A DNA stretch of 64,000 nucleotides from Prunus persica (GCF_000346465.2 NC_034013.1:14700486-14764485), one strand, 5' to 3'; positions 1-13,349 are shown, counted from the stretch's first letter. Made by a program: numbers and translations. Notes: a model not told the origin generated them from the letters alone.

Positions 1-655
1 AGTATTGACCATTGCAGAAACACGCTTAAAGGAAACAGAAGAAATGACTGAGAGATGTCCTGTCAGCGAGAATAAACAATAGCAGGAACAGAGTCTGGAT
101 GAATAATTAAACCACATCAAAAAAAAGTACCAAGGTCATGATATCCTGATTGTTCTGTCTATAATTACACAGTGAAGTACAAAAACAAGGCCTTCAGATT
201 GTTCAATGATTATATCACTTGAATTATAAGTTTCAATGGAATCAGCCTCTATTGGACTTAAGTTGGATGTGTATCCTCTAATGGTGTAGAGTTTAGGAAC
301 TTTTCCTTTCTGCTATTTTTCTCTGATTGGGCAGCACCTGTATTCTAGAGTGTATTCATGCTAGTTTCTTGATGTTCGTTGGTGAATGTAAATTATTCTT
401 TGGTGTTGAGCAGCAGATTTTGTTTGTCAGTGGACACCTTGCCCTCTGTTGTGCACTTTTATTTATTTATTTAATGGAAGTGTGTTTATTAAATAAAATA
501 TGAAAAATATCCTGTCTGTGTGCCAGGGAACCAGAACAAGAGAGAAGCAAGTATTTAGAGTCATAATATCCATATTTTGACATCAAATGCACACCAAAGA
601 CAATTCATGCAAGTACATATACTTATCAGAATGTTTCACTACCAGAAAACTATAC
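1..655 (-). other. Intron of the BOR gene (partial)
   Basis: This lies 3' of the last visible BOR exon, whose donor reads CAG|GTATAG at 656/655. I found no sequence for the next conserved BOR block, so it appears to be intron running off the window. Confidence 0.6.
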
Positions 656-2772
656 CTGATGTTTTAGAGTAGCTAAGCTTTTTGTATGCATTGGAGATTG
701 TGGAATTACTCCATTGGAAGGGGGAATGCCAAGAAGCCCACATAATATGACCTGGAAGTGAATAAATTCAGAATTCAACTAAAAACTATCACGATATATA
801 GGTACATAAAATATCTACCTCAATTTGAGCTGGTCTGAAAGCAGCTTACCAGAAAACCCAGAAGGAGAAGGTCATAGTGATATGAAGCTGGTTTATTTAG
901 ATTAAATTCCTTCTGTTGGGCAAGTTGGGATGCAACACTATGATCAAAGTAGTAGAGCACAGCAATCATAGTTGCTGGTATAAATGCTCCAACTATATAT
1001 AATGGAGGTACATTCATCATCTCCTGCACAACTTAAACAGCATGAGTTCCTAGAAGCGATTTAAAGGCAAGAAAGCACAAATTTGGCTCTTTAAGACCAA
1101 TTTAGACTCTAACTGAAACAAAATATTAGGCAAACAATCACTACAATATCCACCTTGACAACTGTCCAATTTGAGTATGCACCAGGAGACCATGGGTTTG
1201 GACTGAAAAGTCGTCTTGGGATTCCTCTTGGAACATCATTAACTGGTATGTAAGATACAGCAGTCCAAACAACAACCATAAATGGGACTCCATAATCCGC
1301 GATAAATCCCCGTAGCCAACCTACAGATACGATTACATTTGACAGACAGAAAAGCTACTAAGATACATAGTTGACACGGTAGATGTGCAAAATTGATCTC
1401 TCTCATAACACAAATTCAATTTTTCAAGCTGAGGAACAGATTTGCATTCTAACCAATAACCTGCAATGAATATGCCTTGACATTTCAACTTTTTACTTGA
1501 GCTTGAAAGCAAATGCCACATACCTGCTCCATAACGCCAGGATCTAGCTTTACGGCTTCTCAATGCAGTTAAAAGAAGGCCAAATGACAGAACCAATGCA
1601 AACATTCCATTGCCGAACCGCCAAGCAGGTTGGAGTGCAATCTTATTAGGATTTTCTCTCTTAGGTACGCTAAATTCCTCCACAAGTCCCTGTCAAATGA
1701 CATTCATAAGTTGAGTTCAGTATTAAAAGAATGGTTATAGAGCATAATGGTAGGTGTAGAGATCTTGGATATTTAGCTTATTTTTTGTTCCTGAATTCCC
1801 TTATGGAATTCATGTGTAATTAAATCTCAAAAGGTTTCGAATTCTTGTATCCAACATCAAATTGATAAATTAATAATGGAGGATTATAAGCAAACTCACC
1901 CTTATGGCCTGCTGCATAAAAAGCATTGCAATTAGCAGACCAAATAATTCACCAGCAATACGCGTAAACCTATTGATAATGGAGCATGCACCCAGAACGG
2001 CAAGCAAGAAGAGCAGAAGGGCTGTCCACACACATACCCTAAATGCCCATTATGCAGGAAAAACAATGTTCAGTTTCATCAAAAAATCAAATCCTTTGTG
2101 ATATTAAGATGTGCAGAGTGTTCTAGAGATACCATCCAGTCCAGGCTAAAAAGAGTTCCTGCCCCAAATCCTTCCGGTCCTTAGCAAAGTTGAACATAAA
2201 TGTATACATCAATACTGTTGGCTCAGCCACCCCTAGTATGAGCAAGGGCTGTCCTCCAAAAATCGAGTGGATAACACCACAAAGTGATGTTGATGCAAGA
2301 GTCTGTACTGCAGTCAAGGCTCCATCTGTAAATATAAATACATATAACACTTGTTAGTAAATTACTACCAAAATAGAAACTTTATGAGGACCCTGACAAA
2401 AAAAAGAGAGAAAAATAAAAAGGAATTGTTCAACTTGTATTTCGTTCCAGCTGCTCTCCAAAAGATATAACTGGAATTGCTGAAGCAAAGAATATGTATG
2501 TTGTTGGGGCCAAGATCCTGAACGAAAGAAGATGATGGTTATGATAACTTCAGTAAGGTAAAATAAATGCCAATATGAAATACTATATGCTTATCAGATC
2601 ATTTTTATTGGGAAAATTTTAGTATCTTGTTTGTGATATAAAAAATGAGAAATAAGATATTCACAAACCTGATACCCGCTCTTAAGCCACCAGTCCAATC
2701 CTGTTTGTAGCACAGAAGTCTCCCTTTGAGGTCATTCTTTATCCCCCGAAAGGGAACAAATGTTTCTTCCAT
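656..2772 (-). CDS. BOR1: BOR1-type borate exporter, 5' half (3' end outside window)
   Basis: Boron transporter of the SLC4-like BOR family, a plasma-membrane efflux carrier that loads borate into xylem. Eight coding exons join in frame, from 5' to 3': 2772-2669, 2517-2435, 2325-2133, 2038-1900, 1689-1524, 1320-1154, 1023-850 and 751-656. They give 374 codons of a family length near 700. The start is the ATG at 2772 ([18 protein letters not shown]), where BOR1 proteins start. Family blocks seen include [59 protein letters not shown] and [19 protein letters not shown]. The NWTVVKEMMNVPP stretch favours the BOR1/2/3 clade over BOR4. No exon is visible in 1-655, so the next intron exceeds 655 bp and the C-terminal half lies to the left. 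A leader intron is likely between about 3855 and 2786. Family is certain; exact paralogue less so. Confidence 0.93.
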
Positions 2773-4005
2773 AATATGTCCAATACTCAGGAAACAAGAA
2801 GGAAATGAAAACCTTTCTAGTTGTTGTTTGAGATACAAGTAACCAGGCCAATAAGTGAGGTGGAAGTTCGGATCCAAATTGCGAGGTACTCGAGAGGCTG
2901 ATATGGTTTCTAAATTTGCATTAGGACATATAAATATATATAGGGGCAGAGAAAGCAAGATCTCTTGATCATCATAGGATTTTGAAGGAGGAAAACAAGC
3001 GGGAAAGAAGAATGTTGATTCATTGAACTTTTGAAGTGTGACAGACCTTTAATGAGGTCCAAATACAGTAGATGAGCTTTACATATCAAAGAATCGATAA
3101 AGAATGTGGTATATATTTCTATGAAGAACAAAAGAATCAATTAGTAAAATCAACTACTTAGATTCCATATCTTAGAGGAGTCAAGGATCAACGAACGGAG
3201 TTCATAGAGAATTAAGAAGTTCAAAATTAACGAAATGAGCAGAGACTTTCCATATGATCAGATCACAATTAGCGGTAAACTTTGACAAAGCTTAGATCCA
3301 TCACCTCTCCCTTCTCTTATCAAAAAGGCCTCCTATAGTGACTAGAAGCATGAGAATGCTAAAACACCAGATACTTGGTATAAATTTCCGAGCTTTAACT
3401 GGAAAATATCAGAGTCAAGATAAAAATAAAAATTGAAGTTTTCAGAGCAAGAACAAGCAAATTAGCGAAAACCCATTATCAGAAACTGCACTTTTAATGG
3501 CTTAGAACAATTTGAAGCAAATTGGCATTCACAGACACAACTAAAGACTTCTTTTTGCTGATAGAACAAAAGAAAAGACTTGAAATTTAGCAAACTGGAC
3601 AAAGGATTTCTATGCAGCAAGATTAGCGACACCCCATTGATTGGAATTAACTTAGAAATGACTTATAACACTATTGAGCAAATGGGAATCAACCAAACAG
3701 AGAAGAGAACCAAGAAGAAGACTTGACTTGAAATCACATTTTCAAGAAAGACCCTTTGGAGCAGAAAAACACACAAAATTCAGAACACACGGAGAATGTA
3801 TAAGCTTGCTGCAGCACCTGAGAGCAGAGTTTTATATAGATAAATGACTCAAAACCTGAGAGACTGACACTCCAATGTACCCAGAACAACAGCTACTGAC
3901 TTCTGAGGCAATATATGGCAAAATAGGGAGAATCAGAGAGATTTTCGGGAACAAACTCTGAAAAATAGGATTTTCGCGTGCGTGAGATAGTGTGTGGTGA
4001 CTAGA

Positions 4006-4015
4006 CTTATATAAC
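4006..4015 (-). promoter_or_regulatory. Probable TATA box of the BOR gene
   Basis: The minus strand reads GTTATATAAG, followed about 30 bp later by a CA-rich start region near 3980. A leader exon ending CTCTCAG|GTTTTG near 3855 fits downstream. A weaker alternative, TATATAAA, lies near 3833. Inferred from position and motif only. Confidence 0.45.
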
Positions 4016-4209
4016 TCTCCCATCCCAGCACTGGAATAAAAACATACTACTTGATAGAGAGAGGGAGAGGGAGAGGGAGAGGGACAGTGGGAAATATAAT
4101 AATTAGATAAACAAACCGTCCATTTGGTTGGAATATATATATATATATATATATTATGATTTAAGTTTCTACAAATAACCAATAATTATAAAATCCTCAA
4201 CCCCATTTT

Positions 4210-6270
4210 ATACAGTGTCTGATTATGAAGTTGAAAACTTTGCCTGAAGAAAGACAACCCAAATTCCTTTACTGTTTAAAGTGTAACCGTATCTCTGAGT
4301 TTTCCCCTCTCCCTTCCTAATTTTGGTAAAAAAAAAATATTAAGGATAATTTTTTTAATTATAATCCATGTAGTCCTAAATAAATTGTAACAGTGAAATA
4401 AATATCAGAACTGGTGTTATTCAGTACTTATTTGTGAATTTGTCAATAATATGAGTTTTTTTTTTGGTATTTTGTGAAGCTGCAAATAATGTGAGAATTA
4501 ATTTGTATAAATATGTGGTTGTGAGGTGGGAGGGGAAGACAAAAACAGTCATGCAACTGAAAGCTTTTTCTGCTGTCACAAAAAGAGGCCATTAAAAAGA
4601 TGGAAATTCAGGAAGGAAGTTTTAGGAAATTGGAAATGTCCAAATCAGGCTTCTTACTTGAGATAATGACAATATACCCAAAGCCCGTATAGATGAAAAA
4701 CGTGTCAATATGCAAAATTTGGCTCAGAAAACCAATATTTGTAATCCACTCAACAGCCTTGAATTTTCGTTTGACACCACACTGATAATGATATAGACAT
4801 TTGTTTTCCCGACATGAAATTCCTTCTGTGTTTTTTTCTTTGGACCATTTGTAAATTCACAATTTGGCCTTTTCATTGTGAATTTTGTCCTCTTATAACA
4901 GTTCTATAAATAATCTTTGTGCTAAATATAATTAATTCATGCTGGGTTGTTTGGAGGAGCTCATCATCTAGCAATTTGGTATGTAGACTAAACTTTTTTT
5001 TCTTTTTTGTTTTTTGAGGATCTTTAACTATAGTGATTAAGAGTATTTTTATCCACATTAGAGATCTCGAATTTGAATTTTTTGTCTTTAATACCATTTG
5101 CTTTCAAAAAAACACTCTAAGGCCGTTTTCATGTTGAGGGGGAGGAAAACCATTGTTTTCCCCCTCTCTCCCTTTCTTCCTTCCTCAATTCTCCTCTTTT
5201 CCCCAATCTTCATAGACAAAAGATTTCCCATATTTGTCTTCGTTTTGTAATGATTTTTCTCCACTCATCACAGGCAGATGCGCCTCGACGTCGAATCTCT
5301 ACCTGCGTTTTGATGTCGAATGTCTACTACCATCCTTTTTGCGGTTTCTTCATGTTTGGAATAAGTAGCAGAGACTTTGTAGGTTTTCTGTGTAGTTTTC
5401 ATCTCTCATTTTGTGAGAATTTTTCACCTCTTCTTTGTGAGAGTTTTATTTGTATTGTTATGACTTAGTTTGTTCAAGCTTTATCTATTTTTGTTGTTCT
5501 ACGTTTGCACTCTTAATTGGGATGTCTATGCCATAGTTTATTGGATCATGTGTGATTATTAGTGGAAGAACCTTAGATTATCTTAATTTTAATGTTAGAT
5601 TACTCCGTTTTTGTAATGGGCATTTATGGCTAATTTGTTTTGGTCATTTGTGGTTAGTGACTTTTTTAGCTGAATTATAAATGCAATTCCAAAATTTCTC
5701 AACCAAAAAAAAACTTAACGTTTGCTCTAGGATGAAAAGTTCTTTTTGAATTTATTTAAGACAATTAAGTTTTTTAGTTTTAATTCGGACTATTATGACA
5801 TGATTTACTAGAAAATTAACACTGAGATCCACATTCATGGATGACTAGCAGTTGTTGAAGGCAAAAGCAACAAGAGGAACAATCACCATCACAATCTCTC
5901 AAAAAAATTTAGAGAATGTGCTTATATGTTATTGTTTTACATTTTAGAGGTCAATTTCGGAAAATACAGTGTTGGTATTCTTTTTTTGCTTTTTTTTCTT
6001 TGGGTACTTTCACCACCTCGTTCCGTACGTTCTAGAAATCTTGATTATATTTTAATCTTAATTTTTTCAGGCAGAAAATGTGAGATGCAATTTGAGCCAT
6101 AACAATTATCAACATTTTAATCATCTTGATTAAGCTTTTAACAATTATATAAACAATTCATTTAAAATCCAATGAAGCCTTTTTAGGTGTGATATGTTGA
6201 AATCCTACATCCTTGCATAACTAATATTTGATGATGACGTGGATCAAGGTTTCGACAAGTCATATATATA
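4210..6270. other. AT-rich intergenic DNA, no gene seen
   Basis: No open frame with family character and no splice-linked exons were found on either strand. It holds poly-A/T runs and simple sequence. It is bounded by the BOR promoter and a foldback MITE. Confidence 0.6.
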
Positions 6271-6672
6271 AGCTTCCATTTAGGGATCTCTCAAATAAGT
6301 TTATTTGAGGGACACCTTTATAGGGCCCACTCCGCATTGTATTCTACTAATCCAAATATCTATTTTTTAGATAATCATTCAAAAATCATCTCTACAAAAA
6401 AATCACTTAAATCCGATATCATTTGACAACTCAATTGAGTTATTGAAATTTTAGTACTTTCTTGAAATAATGTGTTCATTGAATTTGTAGGACACAATTG
6501 GATGTCGAAATGATTTTCGATTTGTCTAATTTTTTGCAAGAATGATCTATGAATATAGACTTAAAAAATAAATAATTTAAATCGTTGAAAAAAAATTCGT
6601 AAAAACTCTAAAAAATGTCCCTCAAATAATTAAGAAATCCCTCAATAAAAAGGTGTCCCTCATTAATTCTAG
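6271..6672. mobile_element. Foldback MITE, copy 1
   Basis: An element of about 400 bp whose two halves are imperfect reverse complements. The left arm carries GGGATCTCTCAAATAAGT and the right arm carries TGTCCCTCAAATAATTAAG. The middle shares blocks with the copy at 8586, such as CAAATGATATCGG and ACACAATTGGATGTCGAAA on the other strand. It sits beside TATATATA. No coding capacity. Superfamily not assigned. Confidence 0.75.
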
Positions 6673-7342
6673 GTTGAATTGATACGTCGAAAACGTAGCC
6701 TAAAACTTTCATTCTGAAAAGTTGCACTTATTCTCAGTGGCCTGGCCAATCCTATATACCTTTTTAAGAGATGGTTGGATATATACTCCCACTATTTGAT
6801 TAATTTGAGTTTTTTTTAAAAATAAATAATTTAAACCTAATCGAAGATGTGAATTATGACAAAAGTGTGAAAACAAATAACTTAATAACACATAAATATC
6901 CATGCATGAAGCACCATATAATATAAACAGTAAGAATATTTGAGTACAGATATGATAAGTATCTCGATCGATTCTGATGCCAATAGATTTGGAATATATG
7001 TTGTTGAAAATGCTTTGCTCAATGGATTTGGAATTGCATCTGAACTTATATACATAATTATTCCGGGATATGATACCTTATGTCTACCAAAACATGAGGC
7101 AAAGATGTTGCACTTCAAATGCACCAAAATTTGATAAAATTGGACAACTCGAGCCAAGATATTTTTAAGTCTCCATCCCACTTACTTTATCATATTATGC
7201 AGTTTTATGAATTATTTTGTGGGACGTGGTGTATCAATCATGGGACAAGTGAATTTGCTCGAGTTGATGTGATAAAAATCTAAGATTATGCGATAAGAAA
7301 ATTTTGATAAAGATGTATAATATTCACATCGTATACCTCGTT

Positions 7343-7773
7343 CAAGGGGGGAACCAGAAATTTTTCAATATGTGGGCTAGCTAAAGTCATTAGCTTAAAA
7401 TCCAATGATAATTTTTTTTTTTTTTTGTACTTACATTTTCTGTAGTTTTTCTAGAAATAAAAGTATACATATAAATCGTGCTAATTGTAAACACAAGAAA
7501 CAAAAATGAAATTAGAGCCATATTATTCACAAAAGGGTGAATTTCATTTAGAAAAATGCTTCTCTTTTGGAGACAAATTAATAGAATTTTTTTTAAATTG
7601 ATGTTGTGACAAACTTTTACATCAAATACAAATGTGGAAGACCCTGATTATGCCTATTGGTGTTGAAATTGTATATTTATTGTTAAAATATTAGGCTATA
7701 TGTGTATTTAATTTTTTTTCCCCAAACCTTTCTAGGCTACCCAAGGGTAGCCTTTGCCTTGGTTCCGCCCATG
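7343..7773. mobile_element. Non-autonomous hAT-like element with 8-bp TSD
   Basis: The left end reads CAAGGGGGGAACCAG; the right end, read inward on the other strand, is CATGGGCGGAACCAA (12 of 15 match). It is flanked by ACCTCGTT (7335-7342) and ACCTCGTC (7774-7781), an 8-bp target duplication with one mismatch. A CA start, GC-rich short TIRs and an 8-bp TSD are hAT hallmarks. At 431 bp with no ORF it is a MITE-sized derivative. Confidence 0.8.
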
Positions 7774-8554
7774 ACCTCGTCCATATTATAATACAGTGAA
7801 TATTTATTGATATTATATCATAAAAATAGAAAATATCAACCAAATTTTATCACATAATCATCCAATAATTTATCCTTGTGAGAGCTTTTTTTTTCTTTCT
7901 TTTCTTACAACATTAGAGGATAATATCTCCCCCCCCCCAACCTTTACAGCCATAAAGAGATAAACTTCTTCTAAATCTATAGGGAATTGGATTCAAGCCC
8001 CATACATTATATAACACTAACTAATTAAGACATAGAAGGATATGTATGTCACCTGCAGAAACTAAAACAAAAATCTACCTTTTATTTTAAACGCAGCAAC
8101 TTGATGACCACACCATCCCACCAACATAAAATAAATATTCTATAAAACTGAGAATATGTTTGAGTTGGAGGGTTTTCTGTCGGACTGATCCTTTCATGGT
8201 TGTCCTATACGGAAATCAACTCAACTCATTTCCGATGTGGGATTTGGGAGGCAAAGCACAAATCGGACACAAAAGCTCCAATTAATACTAATTGTGGATT
8301 AATTATTTAATAAAACAAAGAGAAAGATATATGCATTTTCTTAGAGACGTAATCTCATTTTGGGTGAACGATCTGCTGTTTTTAGTTTTTTTTTTCCTTT
8401 TCCGTAAATTAGATTATTTTATGGGTTAATTAAAATGTTCAGGCTGCATATATTGACTTTATGTTCTTATCCTCCTTGAGTTGTTATCTTGCCACCCAAA
8501 AGAGAGACGTGAGGAAAGGCAGTGCTACTTTACCCCAATCCTTTACTTAAAAAA

Positions 8555-8585
<31 letters not shown>

Positions 8586-8985
8586 CAGTTCCCTTCTATT
8601 GAGGTATCCCTCAAATAATTTAATTTGAAGGACGCCCTTTAGGGTACTTTATAATTTTTTTTTCTTCTAATGATCCAAACCATATATTTTTTAGGTCTTC
8701 ATTCATAGATCATCCTTACAAAAAATTAGACAAATCGGAAACCGTTTCGACATCCAATTGTGTCCCACAAAATCAATGAACAAGGTGCTTCAAGAAAGCA
8801 CTAAAATTTCAATAACTCAATTGAATGGTCAAATGATATCGGATTCAAGTGATTTTTTATAGAGATGATTTTTGAATGAATATCTACAAAATAGACGGTT
8901 TGGATTAGTGAAATACAATCCGGAGTAGGCCCTACAAAGAGTGTCCCTCAAATAATTTGAGGGATCCCTCAATGGAAGCTCTCTG
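8586..8985. mobile_element. Foldback MITE, copy 2, inside a TA microsatellite
   Basis: This is the best preserved copy. The first ~60 bp (TATCCCTCAAATAATTTAAT...) and last ~60 bp (...AATAATTTGAGGGATCCCTC) are reverse complements, and similarity continues towards the centre, so transcribed RNA would fold into a long hairpin. Both flanks are (TA)n runs (8564-8584 and 8987-9000), so it probably landed in a TA repeat and its exact ends cannot be fixed. Confidence 0.8.
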
Positions 8986-9021
<36 letters not shown>

Positions 9022-9022
9022 A
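8986..9022. repeat. (TA)n-(GT)n microsatellite
   Basis: Alternating TA then GT dinucleotides directly follow the foldback MITE. Confidence 0.9.
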
Positions 9023-9074
9023 ATATATGAGCATATTTTATTGTGTTAATTTGTTAAAATATCTTTTTTTTATA

Positions 9075-9347
9075 TCCCAAAAGAATATATAAAGCAAAAG
9101 GCAGAGAATGATGAAACATTCAAAATATCAGAAAATGCCTTTGGTTAATTCAAACATTAAGAATTGAAATTATTAATTAAATGAGCATAATATGGTAAAT
9201 TCACATTTTTTCATATTAAAAAAACTAAAATTAAAAATAAAATCAGATAATAAGTCTTACTTTTATGAAACATAACTACTCATATTATATTTTCTTAATT
9301 CTAAAAAAAATATATAAAAAAAAATCACGCATGTGCCAAGAGGCTAG
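9075..9347 (+). mobile_element. Short non-autonomous Helitron, copy H1
   Basis: It shares the family body (AAGCAAAAGGCAGAGAATG near the 5' end, then a TTAATTAAATGAG region) and ends GAGGCTAG|T, the CTRR-T terminus of Helitrons. The 3' hairpin region is mutated in this copy. It has no ORF and no terminal inverted repeats. The 5' end is approximate. Confidence 0.65.
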
Positions 9348-10124
9348 TATAAAATTAACCATATTCGAAGCACTTTATTCTTGCAAATGCTCTATATATA
9401 TAACCCTACGTTTCCAAAGTATATAATAGGGACGGGATATAGCAAAAAATAAACAACAAAAATGAAAAATAGGGCTATCAGAGACATAATGTCCCACCAA
9501 TTGTTGTTATATTTATCGCATCGCATGTACCTCCTTTTCTTTTCTCTTAATTTACAACTTTTTTTCTTTTTGGTAAAGAATTCATTTTTCCAAATCTTTT
9601 TTTTCCTAGTGCACTTAAACCTTCATAAACCATGAGCGAACTAAGAATTTTCACACGAGTGTGCTAATTTTTTTTCCCACTCTATTATGTTTGGGTAGTT
9701 GATTGCCGTTTTCTTGTGAGTTGCTCGGATGAAATGAGTCCAATTTCCTAAAAATTAGTACCAAGTTTTCAGTTTTCCAAAAATTTACAGTGGAATGGAG
9801 CCTAACCTTGCCTAAGGGTGGTTCGTGTACGTACACACAATATAACTTTGAATTAAAGCACAAAATCAGAATCAAACATATACTACATGAGACCTCAATA
9901 ATGCATTGATTAAATCAATTACCAAATCCTGCAAAGACAGACATTCAATTTCCTTTTTCATGTTTTCACTGATCGAAGTTATAAAGTATGAGCCAAGAGT
10001 CGTAACAATTCTAGCCTTATCCATACACATTTCGTATATGATAATATATTTATATATCCTCTCATGAATGCGCATGCATGTCCGAATAATTTAATAATTT
10101 AATTTCTATGATTCTTGAATGAAT

Positions 10125-12633
10125 ATCACGAGATGATGGATGCAAATACCTAATATGCTACAATACGTCATATAAGGTCCAATTGGTTGCATTTGTTTTC
10201 TAATATAAGAAATTTTGCGTCAAAAGTATGGTGGAGGCCAAAAGCCTATGTATCTCCCTATACAGCTAGGTTTTAAAATGGAAAAGTTCGACCAATATAC
10301 AAAGAAAAAGCTAGGTCTTTCAAATAATTGTCACATCCATCATTCATGATTTCCAAACCTTTCTCCTAAACTGCCATGAAAATCTTATAGCCTTTAGCAG
10401 CGACAAGATAGCCTTTGCTTCGAAAGATAAAGATTGCCTGCCAGTGTGTTCCCTGCTTGCCAATAATGTGTTTTTATGCGTCTTTGTCAGCTTATATATG
10501 TGTTCTTGTGTGATGAAATATATTCATCTGAAACACTTTCATCACTTTGTGTGATTAAAAAAACTCGTATGTTGTGTATTTGACTGATGCCACCTTTGTG
10601 TGAAGTAGCTAGAAATCAAGGAAAAACCCTTGTATGGGTAAATTTACATAGATGGGATGGGACTCATATAAGCGAATCTCATCTTTGTTGTGGTACGTGT
10701 TAAATTCAAAGAGACGGGTCAGTGACCCACTACTAACAACACCGATATTGTCCCCAACTTAACCACCTACAAAGCCCAGTAGATGTGGGGTTTTATCACA
10801 AAAGGCCTCGGTATTATTAGTAGTAGAACCATTCATTATATGTATTTTATTTAGTCAAATTTCTGATATGAGACTTAATATTCTTCAACAATACGTACAT
10901 TAGAATATCAAAAAAGATAATACAAATAACTTTATTCTCTAGGATAACTGGCTTGACAAGGATGTCAAAAAGATTCAACAACTACTTGAGGGAGATTAAT
11001 CTTGTTACTTGGAAGTCGAATCTATCAAATTTATAATAGCTAGCTAGCAGATTCAATTCGTTTGGCTCTTGATCATCTGATTTGATGCATTTTTTTAGTG
11101 GGCAAAAGTGAAAGCAACATTTTCTTGGAGAAAACACTTTCCAGGGTGTACCTCTGCAATTTGGAGCTTGATTGTTTATGCTTAAGTGAGATAATTGGAA
11201 GCTCCACCAAAGTTATAAAAAGTAACAAATTATTGTAAAAAAAAGGACATCGAAGCTTCGTTCTCAATATATTAGGTCATGTCCATGAGTGATTCCAAAA
11301 GTATGACATAAGGCCCGAGTGATAGCTATAGCTACATAGAAAAACAACAATATGGCTTGTTTTTTTTTTCACCTCAAGATCCATCTTCAGGTGAAACGAT
11401 AATTTAAAATATAATTTGAGATTAATCTTCTCTCATTTGGATAAATTTTACTTGCGTTGTCTGTTTGACTTGAAACAGGATGAAGACGATAACGTGTCAA
11501 GTTGGGAACAAAGTCTTCAATATAAAACCAGCCGTATCCACTCCAAAGCTTTTGCTGGATTTGGATCATAACGAGGACATTGCCTTTCCTAAATTAATTA
11601 TTGAATGTAAGAATGATAGTAGTGCGCAATGACAAGAGTAATTAAGTCCCTTAATTAGACTTAACAGCGACTTAATTTGTTAACAACAGCATCATGGCAT
11701 AAGAAACCAGCAAATGATTCGATGACACGTGACGCTTAAATTGTATGTATAAAGAGAATAATTATATACTCTACCAAATTGGGGATTGTTCTTCTTTGAA
11801 TATATGAATGTGTTTGGTGGTATCTTTGGTTAAGGTTTTTGTAGTCACTTGGTGGAATAGAGGTCCCCTTCAATAATACTAGAATCCAGTACAATGAACA
11901 ACACCAGCAGGATTAGGTCAATGGTTAGGTTCTCAAGCTCTGCGTGTGGAACCCATCTAGCTAGCTAGCTTAGCTAGCCACATCCTTGTCACGCATAAAT
12001 GATATAATATACACATCAAATAAAGTGCTTATAAAAAAATTTATTTGATCATCAAATATTAAAGATGAAGAAAAAGGTTTCGAAGATGAAGAAGCTTGAA
12101 GATGTTGTTTCATGCAGGTATATGTACCACTCAGGCTTTCCATTTTCTGTCTCACGGTAGTTCAAATTGATGATATATTCTATATTATATTTTGCTAATT
12201 ACGTGAGTAATCGTAAGTCGTTGATTTGGTAAATTTTATATTAATATTGTAAAATTTGATTATTAGACATCGAATAGCATTGTTTGGTTACATAATTTTG
12301 TGGCTATTTGATTTTTAAGAGAGTCTAAGTTGTAGCCTTTTTTGTGTGGATCAAAAGTCTAAGTTGTAGCTGAAGGAAGACAGAGAGAATGGCCAGTGAA
12401 AAAAATGAAAGGATTTGACGGTGTTGTGTACGTACCACGTTGTATAGGGCTTGGGGAAGTGGGTAGCATATATTGTCATGAACCACCATTGAAGTGAAAG
12501 ACCAGATCCCTTCAAAGAAGATGATGAGCCTCCATAATATAATTATGCGACAAGGAGAGAATAGCAACACACCCACAACCCACCGATCGTCCTTAATACA
12601 GAAAATTTAAAATTATTTGTGCCAAATTGAATG

Positions 12634-12673
<40 letters not shown>

Positions 12674-12735
12674 TTATGAGCAATAATGTAGCGAGTGCAT
12701 AAGAATTGTGTGCAAATAAGCAACAGTTCCAATTG
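10125..12735. repeat. Segmental duplication, unit 1
   Basis: This direct repeat of 13487-15965 is shared in the same order: GCAAATACCTAATATGCT near 10143/13502, AAGTATGGTGGAGGCC near 10223/13590, a block with AAAGCAACATTTTCTTGGA near 11110/14222, GTCACTTGGTGGAAT near 11846/14862, and CATATATTGTCATGAACCACC near 12467/15700. Divergence and indels are considerable, so it is not recent. I recognise no intact protein in either unit; it may be a non-coding or decayed locus. A (TA)n tract sits at about 12638-12670. Confidence 0.7.
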
Positions 12736-12788
12736 GCCTTTTTTATTTATATTAAAATTTTAAGAATTATTTGTTATATTATATTTTA

Positions 12789-13057
12789 CTAGTCTCTTCG
12801 CGCCTGCGAGAAGTTTTTTTTTATAATTATTTTAAATTAAATTTATTTTATAATTAAAAAAGATAATGGATAGTTGTGTTCTATAAAAATAGAATTCATT
12901 ATCTGATTTAAAATTTTTTTTAATATGGAAAAGTTTGAATTTTTACCATATTATCCTCATTTAATTAATAATTTCAATTCTTAATGTTTGCATTAACTAA
13001 GGGTATTTTCTAGTATTTTGAATGTTTTACCATTCTCTGCCTTTTACTTTATATATA
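12789..13057 (-). mobile_element. Short non-autonomous Helitron, copy H2
   Basis: Minus-strand copy of the family at 9075. Its 3' end (CTAG at 12789-12792) follows a GC-rich hairpin, and its 5' end abuts the CTAG of copy H3, so H2 and H3 are joined head to tail with no spacer. No ORF. Confidence 0.7.
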
Positions 13058-13345
13058 CTAGCCTCTCTGCACGCGCTTCCGCGCTTGCGAGAGGTTTTTT
13101 AAAAAAAATAAGTAAATTTATTTTAGAATTAAAAAAGATAATGGGTAGTTGTGTTCCATAAAAATAGGATCCATTATCTGCTTTTTCTTTTTCTTTTAAT
13201 TTTTTTAAATATGAAAAAGTGTGAATTTACCATATTATCCTCATTTAATTAATAATTTGAATTCTTAATGTTTGCATTAACTAAGGGCATTTTCTGGTAT
13301 TTTGAATGTTTCACCATTCTCTGCCTTTTGCTTTATATATATAGA
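13058..13345 (-). mobile_element. Short non-autonomous Helitron, copy H3
   Basis: This is a well preserved 288-bp copy. On the minus strand it starts TCTATATATATAAAGC, preceded by A, and ends in a palindromic hairpin (CTCTCGCAAGCGCGGAAGCG...) then GGCTAG followed by T. A|TC...CTRR|T is the Helitron signature. It shows no TIRs or TSD. The body includes TTAATTAATAATTTGAATTC on the plus strand. Confidence 0.8.
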
Positions 13346-13349
13346 TATA

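Noticed and set aside
2785..3855. Minus-strand frames upstream of the BOR start as extra coding exons
   Set aside because: The family starts at MEETFVPF. These frames are hydrophobic AT-rich translations of a likely leader intron.
8225..8275. CCGATGTGGGAT motif as an LTR-retrotransposon end
   Set aside because: Such a motif occurs near LTR ends in plants, but no second LTR, primer-binding site or polypurine tract was found nearby.
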